Positions 16,510-23,238 of a stretch of DNA of 23,238 nt are shown in pieces; the first letter of the stretch is position 1, and every line of letters begins with the position of its first letter. The stretch is taken from positions 7,957 through 31,194 of the forward strand of contig UZAN01043091.1 in assembly GCA_900618425.1 (NCBI GenBank), given 5' to 3'. This DNA comes from Echinostoma caproni (taxonomy: Eukaryota > Platyhelminthes > Trematoda > Plagiorchiida > Echinostomatidae). The notes under the pieces were generated by a model. That model worked only from the letters and a program-made list of their open reading frames with translations, was not told where the DNA came from and searched no databases. Both the position numbers and the translations under genes were made by a program.

Positions 16510-18014
16510 ATTATAAAGGTGTATTTATAGCAAAATCATAAATAGTCGTTTATCTCAGATTGGCTCTCCTTTGGAAATCAACAAACGCGCAGCTTAAATC
16601 AATTGTACACTCCAACAATCGACCCGAACTCCGAGCATTAGCCAAGGCAAACAGCTTCAACTGATCCAATAAATTCTGTATCTCTTTTATATAACCCACT
16701 TCATCATCAAGTTCTTATCAGGCGATTTCTTCTTCAAAAAGACAGTCATCAATGGACACCTAAGGAGTGAAGTCCTCGATCAAATCGCATTTATTCTCTG
16801 GTGGTTGTATCACTAGCGAAATCAATGTTGAATCGAACCCAGCTTTCATGAAGGCGTTGATCAGTACGTGCGGATGCACAGACATTCAAGCTTTCTTTTG
16901 TATTCTGTATTTGCAAAACTTGTGTAAGCATACATGCTTACGTTTGACCATATGCATGGCCACGAGAATGTCCACCTCGGCTTTCATGATAGGTTGCTTA
17001 TCACAATCGGTGATAACTTTTCTCCCACAAAGAAGTAACGTGACCCTCTCTTTGGATTTCTTGGATCCGTAAATTGTCTTTCCTTTTAGACTTAATGTTC
17101 TTTCTGAGAGCTGCCTGTAACACAAAGCTGTTTCATCTACGTTGACAATATCGCAGTCAGTATATCCATGTATCAACTGCGGTAAGCTCGAAACTCGTCC
17201 TCTGCATCACGTGGTACCGCTAAACTTTACCCACAGACCTATAAAGTTTTGCAAATGAGTTGCTTGTTTCTTATTTTGTACGACTGAATACCATATCTGT
17301 CTGAACAAGAGCGAAATCAACCTTTGGAAACCTTGAAGTCATTATGACACAATCTTTGAGCTAGCTGGATTGCCTTTTTACGTACGGTGCTCTCCATCAC
17401 TGGAAGCTCTCCGTGCTTTTCCCTCATAGCAGTGAACCAAGCCAAAGTTGCCTCATTCACTACCTTGAACTTTTCGTTGGTTTTCAGGCGGCATCTTTCC
17501 TCAGATGCTCCAGCGTTCAAAAATTCCCCGATAGTCGTTCGATGGGATACAACGTTGTAGACAGTTTTTTGTGAAATTCCAAGTGACTTGGCTACGGAGC
17601 TGTGAGGTGCACCTAGATGTTCCAGCATTTCTAAGACAATCTGCTTCTCTCTGATCGATAAGCGATTGCACATTTTGAGGTCAAATGACACTGTCTCCGA
17701 TCACTTGAATCGGTGTGACTTCCTCGAAATGATTATTCAATCAGTGAACAGCGCCATGAACGCGTCACACTAGATACAACGCCATTGATTAAGTGCGACA
17801 TTTCAGGGTGGATGGTCAATGTTTGTCCCGAACATCGGTCATCGACCAAGTGAGTACGTATCAGGAACTGCGACATATTGGGGGAGGGTGGGTGCGACAT
17901 CGCATAATCAGAAACTACGCTTTTAGTGATGCGATTGGTTCGGGTTTATGAAAAGTGTGTAGATAGTGGAAAATGCGACTTCTCAGGGGTGCGACATAGC
18001 AGGAGATTGACTGT
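16510..18014 (-). mobile_element. Tigger/pogo-like DNA transposon, internally deleted
   Basis: The transposase remnant (16512-17691) is preceded on its 5' side by a terminal segment that, on the minus strand, begins CAGTCAATCTCCTGCTATGT and continues with GTCGCACC. This is how pogo/Tigger termini look (start CAG, next to TA). The word TGCGACAT recurs inside this end at about 17798, 17871, 17892 and 17990, as subterminal repeats. The opposite terminus was not found, so the left edge is approximate. Confidence 0.7.
16512..17691 (-). pseudogene. Tigger-like transposase (CENP-B type HTH, DDE), decayed
   Basis: Minus strand from 17691: an N-terminal pipsqueak-type helix-turn-helix with LSIREKQIVLEML and SVAKSLGISQKTVYNVV, then a CENP-B-type HTH block (FTAMREKHGELPVMESTVRK, KAIQLAQRL, FKVSKG). 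After frame shifts comes DIVNVDETALCYRQLSERTL with the first DDE Asp (NVDET, plus 17129-17143) and KGKTIYGSKKSKERVTLLLC, the block typical of TIGD proteins. The central part with the later acidic residues is missing. The sequence then passes to a C-terminal tail (LINAFMKAGF, later NLLDQLKLFALANARS, ending TTIYDF). Stops and the deletion rule out activity. Confidence 0.85.
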
Positions 18015-18029
18015 ATGTTACTGTGGTGA

Positions 18030-18365
18030 AAATTTCAATAGCCTCAGTGAGATTCTTACACAAGCATGGAGGCCGCCCTACGTTTTGGCACGGCGGCTTC
18101 GAATGTGAAAAGACCAGTGCTACCGGTGTAGCCTTAGAGCTCAGCTGGTAGAGCGTGCGCTGTACGAAAGCGCAGGCGGCGTTCATTTGTGGGTTTGAAT
18201 CCCATCGAGGTTACTGACATGCGACATGACTTAAGTTTGCCAAACAATTTGAAGTTTGGTAACTATTTCAGTTAATTATGAGTAGCAAGAAAATCTTTGA
18301 GTAAATGCTTTTGTCTGAGACAATAGTTTTGGATGACGACACTCAGCCTCAGTTGATGCCATCCG
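18030..18365 (+). repeat. tRNA-derived SINE-like repeat, copy C (best preserved)
   Basis: It has a D-arm GCTCAGCTGGTAGAGC (18139-18154, box A), a six-pair anticodon stem TGCGCT/AGCGCA around loop GTACGAA (18156-18174), and box B GGGTTTGAATCCC (18191-18203). A 14-base insert lies where a variable arm would be, and the acceptor stem is not closed, so it is not a tRNA gene. The body and 3' tail match copy B at 9061-9205. It abuts the outer end of the Tigger element at 18014. Confidence 0.65.
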
Positions 18366-18504
18366 CATTTCATTTGGTGAAAGCCGGCCTAAATAAATAT
18401 AGTGCAAGATATTTCAGGACTGGAATCCAACGTGAGCACACCATCATTCACAAAGCCGTGAAATACCCAACGGCCTGATCTCAGTCAATGTATGTATTAT
18501 TAAT

Positions 18505-18780
18505 AATCTTGTTTGCAACACCGTGTGACTATACTCGCAATGATGCTTCAATGGGCTGGCTCTGAAAATGCTGTCGATCTAAAAGTCGCCCGGTGTTGCA
18601 AACAAGGTTACTGTGACGATAGAACACTACCTGTTTACGAGTATATGATTGAACTGACCAAACATTACCGGATACGCGTGCCTGATGAGCGGAAAGAACC
18701 GCGAAATCAGTCATCTGCTTCTAGGGAAATTTTGTCCAGTCATTCAAAAGTACTCATTATGGTATATAAATATGTGTGCG
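18505..18780 (+). repeat. Hammerhead-bearing repeat, copy 2
   Basis: It shares with copy 1 an upstream block (around TGTTGCAAACAAGGTTACTG) and the ribozyme block that begins TTGAACTGACCAAACATTAC, followed by a TCCAGTCATTCA tail that turns AT-rich. It is unusual in having an inverted repeat at its start: 18505-18523 pairs with 18591-18609 over 19 bases, with one G-U. Confidence 0.7.
18670..18725 (+). ncRNA. Hammerhead ribozyme, type I, copy 2 (stem I decayed)
   Basis: The core is complete: CTGATGA (18682-18688), stem II GCGG/CCGC (18689-18692, 18699-18702) with a six-base loop, GAAA (18703-18706) and a GTC cleavage triplet (18710-18712). Stem III has lost its palindrome (TCAGTC). In stem I, at least three of the eight pairs seen in copy 3 are broken (C-A, U-C, C-U). 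It is probably weak or inactive. Confidence 0.6.
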
Positions 18781-18839
18781 TGTGTGCTTCGTCTAGAATA
18801 CTTTCGAGAACGTTACGTAATATCTTCACTTGTTACTGT

Positions 18840-20910
18840 TTATGGTCGATGCCTTGCGGGTCAGACTTTTGAGTCAAAGGCTCCGGTTAGGGTTCCGAAA
18901 GAAAACCCTCCTTCGTTGGTATGGGCTGGGGCGAAGTATGTCATGCCCAAAAGTCTTAGGCAATCATTTGGGAAACGATTCTCCCCATCTGTCTAGACCT
19001 TCTTCTCAATCCCAAACCTCATGAGATGCATCCTGTTTACACCACCCATGGGATATCACTCCGAGTCTAACTAATGAGGTCAACCACTCAGACGCTAACA
19101 GATTTTTGAAACCAAAATCCCCTTTTCACTTAGCTGCACCCAATGTCCGCACGTTCTACCAGATCGGTCAACAAGCTGCCTTGTCTAGAACCCTTGAAAT
19201 CTTTCATTTATATGCACGCTGTGTCTCTGTAACACCCTACTTTAATCAACTCCCTCCGTTCTCCAGATCCGACTTTTTCCTCACGCTACACTCTCTGTGT
19301 GTCAGGTGATTCGGAATCCAAAGCTAGCGGTGTTGCTAGCGTTTGGATAGCGCTGAGTTTCAAGGCCGAGAATTCACTTCTCGACCGGATCCCGGTTAGC
19401 TGCCGACTTTGCGCGTTACGTCTGGATGGTTCAGTACGAGTCAACAGCTACAGAACAATACTTCGATGTTTATTCGTCGTATCCGCGTATGCACCGACTG
19501 ATTGCATTTCGCCAGAAGTGAAGGATGAATTCTACGAGGATCTCTCCCAACTGCTCCAAAATGCTCGGTCAACGGATATCGTGGTAGTCACTAGAGACTT
19601 CTGTGCTCAAATAGGATCCCTGGACGAATCAGTAAGGTTACTTGGTGGTTCACATGCAATTCCAGTTAAACGGACTGACAACGGAGAACTCCTACACCAA
19701 CTTTGCGCTGACCGCGGGTTGTTTTTGTTAAGCACGAACTTCTCGCACAAGAAACGGTACCGCCTTACAGGGAGACCGCCAACGGCGCTGTACTCAAATC
19801 AACCACATCACCATCAGCCACCTCTGGCGAGGATCCATTGAAGACTGCCGCCCCTACTGGCTAACACCCATGGGCACGGACCATGCTCTGCTACGAGGGA
19901 GATTCTCTCTACGTCTAGTAAACAAACGCAGAAAAGCCACCGAAAACGGATGCCCACAATGCAGTGTTAGCAATGGTTGCCAATCGGCCTTCGAAGCAGA
20001 ACTATCAGATCGTCTCTCAGCACAAACATCAGCCGGAGGACTCAGTGGGCACTGGACGGCAATCAAGGAGGCGATCAAAACGTCGATGAAAACAACAGCA
20101 AAGTTCGGCACACGGTCAAATAAATAAACGATGGGTCTCTTCGGTTGCCCTACTTTAAGCTCGCAAAGCCATTCCTTCGGATTCAAAGTGTGACATAGCT
20201 CGCAAGTTCCCTAAACGCCAGCTCATCAAGAATCTGAGGAATGACCGCGAGAAGTGGTGGATAGGAAACTTTAGAGAGAGGGAGAAGACTGCGGTTATCG
20301 GTAATAGTCGCAATCTTTTTCGTTTAATTAGGAGTACTGGTCCAAGGGAAGCAGGCGTGAGGTAATTAGTTAGTCCGACGGCACACTGATCCATAATCAG
20401 AAATGCCGTCCAGATCGATGGGCAGAACATCTTAAGGCTCAGTATAGCTGGCCCTCGTCAGCACGAGACCTCCCTACGCCCGATTCAACCGTGTAAATAC
20501 TGTCAGTTGACATCAGCCCTCCATCTATACTAGAGGTTACCCGATAAATAAACTATCTCAAAAGCTATAAAGCTTCCGGCCCCGACGGGCTGCTCCCATC
20601 GGTCCTTAAGGGTGGAGGCTCAGCCTTGGTTTTGGAGTTAACAAAACTCCTGAGTTCAGTGTGAGTAAAGGAACAGGTTCCAACTGAATGGTGTGAATCC
20701 GTAATCATACCGATTTACAATAAGGGCGACAGGTCCTCTTGTGAAAATCACAAACGAATTAGTTTAATTAACATTGCCTCTAAACTTCTCGCCGGCATCA
20801 TACTCCGACGATTGTCTGCCGCTCGTGAAGAGTGCACGCGTGAGAACTAGGTTAGTTTTTGACCTGGTCGAGGTTATATCGACCACATCTTTACTCTTTG
20901 CTCAAATGTG
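18840..20910 (+). mobile_element. RTE retrotransposon copy Z (5' end to early RT, decayed)
   Basis: The 5' leader starts near 18840. The endonuclease begins AAPNVRTFYQIGQQAALSRT (19133 on), then shows CVSVT (catalytic Glu lost), VASVWIALSFKAENSLLDRI, CLFVVSAYAPTDC and VVVTRDFCAQ, where Gly-Asp-Phe-Asn is expected, so two motif residues are changed. It continues TDNGELLHQLCADRGLF, then a frame shift, the GTDHALLRGR motif, the linker with NLRNDREKWWI, and the SGPDGL segment in nucleotide form. It ends early in the RT (about 20910), after SLINIASKLLAG-like and GRGYIDHIFTL-like blocks in shifted frames. It retains the 5' part that copies X and Y lack. Confidence 0.85.
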
Positions 20911-21240
20911 CAAATGCGCCTCAAAATATGAGGAAAAAACAATGAGGACAACTATCTGACTGTCTGTGCAAGGGTGATAGTCGTGCAAATTGAAGTGAAA
21001 CTTCCCTCCACACTAAATTGCGTAATGAATACAAAAGTCCTTTCGATAAGTTGGGATGATTCAGAAACTTGTGGGTTAGTCACAAACAAGAATTTTTCAC
21101 AGACAACAAAACGAAATGCTTCATTTTAGTGATCTATTCATAATGCTCCTTTGCGCTTGCGCGTTCAGATTTCATTATACTTTGCATGCAGTGCAGTGGT
21201 AATAATAATGAATTGTTTTGACGTTTCTTCTCGATTGCAG
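20911..21240. other. Intron sequence before TTC14 exon
   Basis: Nothing coding is recognised. The last 30 bases, with ACGTTTCTTCTCGATTGCAG, form a good polypyrimidine tract and acceptor for the exon at 21241. Confidence 0.5.
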
Positions 21241-21325
21241 GGCTTCTGTCCTTTACGTCAGTTACCGCGGTATAACGTCCACGGAAATGCTTTAGACGCC
21301 TTTCAGATTGGTGATAAAGTGCGCG
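21241..21325 (+). CDS. TTC14: TTC14-like S1-domain exon a
   Basis: The acceptor is CTCGATTGCAG and the donor is GTAAGT. It reads GFCPLRQLPRYNVHG and then NALDAFQIGDKVR, leaving a single G. The Cys-Pro-Leu-Arg motif and Gly-Asp-Lys-Val match the second half of an S1 domain. Confidence 0.75.
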
Positions 21326-22640
21326 GTAAGTTTATTCCGTCCATTTTCGCACGCTTGAAAAGGTTGCTAGTTTTCAAAGAGAATTGATTGAGGGAAATAG
21401 AGACTACTGTTTATTGCGACCTGTTTCGGTCTGCGTAAGCGGTACAAATCCAAGTCCCCTCGTTGTATTTGGAACTGGCTCTTGAAAATCGGATACCTAC
21501 CGGGTGCTGTCACTCTACCATTACGAATGTCACGTTTATATATGAACACTAAAGGGCGCCTTCCGTTTTTATTCCTCTTTGCTCTTGATATCCTTGTGGC
21601 TGATGTTCCTATCTTCGATGAGACTGTTTGTCTTTTCGGAGTTTTTAACCACTTTGACTGTCATCATATCTGGTGTAAAACTGAGCTTTATTGTCGAAAA
21701 TTTAAAATTCTCCATACTAGACTTACTGAGCTATCTCTGTGTTACTTTATTTATTTTCATCTGTTTATTTTGTACTCATAGATGGGTACAATGATGGGTA
21801 ACCCCGTGATCCAAATCTGGAATAACGGGAGTATTCGAGCCAAAACCAGTTTATTGACTTTGCGTGAAGACACTTATCATCTTACAACGCGATAAAGTGA
21901 AGTGAACTGCTCTGATCGCTGCCAAGCTTACAATATACACAGGGTAAGTGGGAGCGCATGAGATAAACAGGGGTTGGGTCTAGTCGCCGTGAAAATATTT
22001 GTGATGACTGACAAAGAACAATGGACAGCTGTTTCTTCCTGCATGAGACTCTTCAGCAGTGCTTACTTTTTGTGTCCTTGTCAGGACTCCAACCGCGAAG
22101 ACTCGGGTTGGGACCTCAAACTTGATATCCTAATTGATTGAGCCATTCGCGCAAGTTGACCGTCGACTATGTACTTCAACCCCGCCCCCCTCGTCATTGT
22201 TATTGTTAATATTGTTATGGCGTTGGCACCAAGCTTGTTCTCAAATCGGTATATGAATGAACTGACAAAAGATTACCGGATAAGCATGCCTGACGAGCGG
22301 CAAGAACCGCGAAACCGGTCGTGTGCTTCCAGGGATATGTTGTCCAGTCGTTCACATACTACTTATTACGAAATATATACCCCAACTGAAGTCATTGAAC
22401 CGCAGCCGCTCAAACTCACTGTGCTGATAGCACTACGTAAATTGAGCATGAATTTATCGCAAAAATTAATAGCATCCAGGACAAAGTATTGAATCCTCCG
22501 GTTATTTGTTTTTGGTGCATTTACCAACGTTCTCTTTTCTACCCGCAGCTTTCATTCTGGACGTACACGTAACGGGGCGTCTTATTTTGAGTATGAACCC
22601 GAAAATGCTGAATCGAGACCTATATGGGGATCTCAAACTG
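21241..22640 (+). CDS. TTC14: TTC14 homologue (tetratricopeptide repeat protein 14), two S1-domain exons
   Basis: Join(21241..21325, 22549..22640), partial at both ends, 59 residues. Both exons have GT-AG borders and the junction phase agrees (G + CT gives Ala). The peptide contains FCPLRQLPRY, HGNALDAFQIGDKVRAFILD and GRLILSMNPKML, and ends GDLKL. It aligns, as I recall the family, with the S1 RNA-binding domain of animal TTC14: the C-P-L-R motif, a shared H-G, then G-D-x-x-R-A and the closing strand with L-S, ending just before a K-L-G motif where an exon border is plausible. TTC14 has an N-terminal S1 domain followed by TPRs and a basic Ser/Lys-rich tail. Here the TPR part would lie beyond the window. 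Exons for the N-terminus were not found between 10.8 and 21.2 kb. An RNA-related nuclear role is inferred from the S1 domain. Confidence 0.7.
22240..22385 (+). repeat. Hammerhead-bearing repeat, copy 3
   Basis: Similarity to copies 1 and 2 starts at about TATGAATGAACTGACAAAAG and ends in the TCCAGT tail plus ACATACTACTTATTACGAAA, after which the three copies diverge. The upstream block of copies 1 and 2 is absent. It lies in the TTC14 intron in sense orientation. Confidence 0.75.
22278..22332 (+). ncRNA. Hammerhead ribozyme, type I, copy 3 (complete core)
   Basis: Core CTGACGA (22290-22296, fits CUGANGA); stem II GCGG (22297-22300) with CCGC (22307-22310) and loop CAAGAA; GAAA (22311-22314); stem III ACCGGT (22314-22319), a palindrome that allows only two pairs in one molecule; cleavage triplet GTC (22318-22320). 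Stem I pairs AAGCATGC (22282-22289) with GTGTGCTT (22321-22328) over eight pairs including two G-U. A two-base bulge and two G-C pairs (22278-22279 with 22329-22330) follow. The bulge in stem I and the loop of stem II are where natural type I hammerheads make their tertiary contact. Cleavage is predicted after C22320. Confidence 0.8.
22549..22640 (+). CDS. TTC14: TTC14-like S1-domain exon b
   Basis: The acceptor is TTTTCTACCCGCAG and the donor is GTAAGTTC. After CT, which completes Ala, it reads FILDVHVTGRLILSMNPKML and then NRDLYGDLKL. The Leu-Ile-Leu-Ser strand is the usual last beta strand of an S1 domain. It ends on a codon boundary. Confidence 0.75.
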
Positions 22641-23238
22641 GTAAGTTCGTCGCATCTCCTGACTTGAAAGAACACTCACTCCCCATTTGTTATACTTATC
22701 ATAGCAAGGGTTAAAACCTTTGAAATCCATAGAAATAACGCTAACAATAGGCTCTAAGACTTGAGGTGACTTATCTCGACTTATCTCGTCCCACAACACA
22801 AATCCAAAATTGTTCGAATTAAAACGCTATCAACAACCGAGGCAATTATCATACGCTTGGCAAAGCCAGAATTGTGTGCTAAAAACACTTGTTCACCAAA
22901 ATGGGCAGCCAAAAGAGACGCACGAAAGTGCATGCTTAATAGCTGTTTTAACTACAACTACTGCACCTTCAATTTGAACAGTTTCGGATAGAAGGAAGTG
23001 TGAACTCAATACCAAAGGCATATTCCGATTGATTGAATATATATATATATATATATATATCATACCTAAGATGAAGGAAAACCTGGTCAAGAAGCTGAAG
23101 GGATACACGAATGCAACTTTTTCCGCTCCTGTGTGTCAAACTCGCATTCCCAACACAGACCATTACCAGGCCACCCATTTACGGTGAACGATCATCTTTT
23201 TAGCACATATTGTTTTATGATGAACAGCGGAAAAAATA
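22641..23238 (+). other. Downstream intron of TTC14 homologue
   Basis: It starts with GTAAGTTC and no further acceptor or exon is seen before the window ends. Minus-strand open frames near 22900-23178 run through the AT repeat and show no known protein. Confidence 0.6.
23037..23060. repeat. (AT)n microsatellite
   Basis: Twenty-four bases of uninterrupted AT repeat in the downstream TTC14 intron. Confidence 0.95.

Noticed and set aside
18131..18205. Possible tRNA gene with ACG anticodon-like loop
   Set aside because: The acceptor stem does not close, there is an odd insert before the T-arm, and the unit is part of a dispersed repeat.
1146..21904. Fourteen-base word GATAAAGTGAAGTG shared by 1146-1159 and 21891-21904
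   Set aside because: The flanking sequences do not align, so a shared repeat cannot be supported.
22169..22492. Open frame of 107 codons over hammerhead copy 3, partly similar to one over copy 2
   Set aside because: The shared peptide is just the translation of the conserved ribozyme sequence, and the similarity ends where the ribozyme repeat ends.

Overview
The window looks like nuclear DNA of a digenean flatworm (fluke). Genes are broken by long introns with GT-AG borders. Most of the sequence is decayed non-LTR retrotransposon (RTE and CR1/Jockey types), a pogo/Tigger DNA transposon, tRNA-derived SINE-like repeats and a repeat carrying hammerhead ribozymes. The RTE family matches copies I associate with opisthorchiid, fasciolid and paragonimid flukes. 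The genus is an inference.

Layout. 1-760: two RTE fragments in opposite orientation, one with an AT microsatellite inside its endonuclease frame. 760-2527: no gene recognised. 2528-10780 (+): the 3' part of one gene, rebuilt here as five phase-compatible exons (2528-2565, 4630-4688, 7351-7817, 8117-8344, 10243-10780). It encodes an arginine/glycine- and serine/arginine-rich protein, probably RNA-associated. Its introns hold a hammerhead repeat (antisense), tRNA-like relics, a CR1 fragment, two RTE copies joined at an N, and a head-to-head SINE pair. 10781-11792: no gene seen. 11793-12389: run of N, with the same 23 bp touching both edges. 12390-15720 (-): one CR1/Jockey-like element (possible ORF1, endonuclease, linker, reverse transcriptase, C-terminal tail), broken by stops and shifts. 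15720-16500: nothing recognised. 16510-18014 (-): an internally deleted Tigger-like transposon. 18015-18780: a SINE-like repeat and a hammerhead repeat. 18840-20910 (+): an RTE copy from endonuclease to early reverse transcriptase. 21241-22640 (+): two exons of a TTC14 homologue (S1 domain) whose intron carries the best-preserved hammerhead ribozyme. 22641-23238: intron.

The strongest unexpected signal is the hammerhead repeat. Three copies were found. The copy at 22278-22332 has every core nucleotide of a type I hammerhead and lies in sense orientation in the TTC14 intron, about 200 bases before the next exon. If active, it would cut that pre-mRNA. No virus, toxin gene, CRISPR array or intact tRNA gene was seen.
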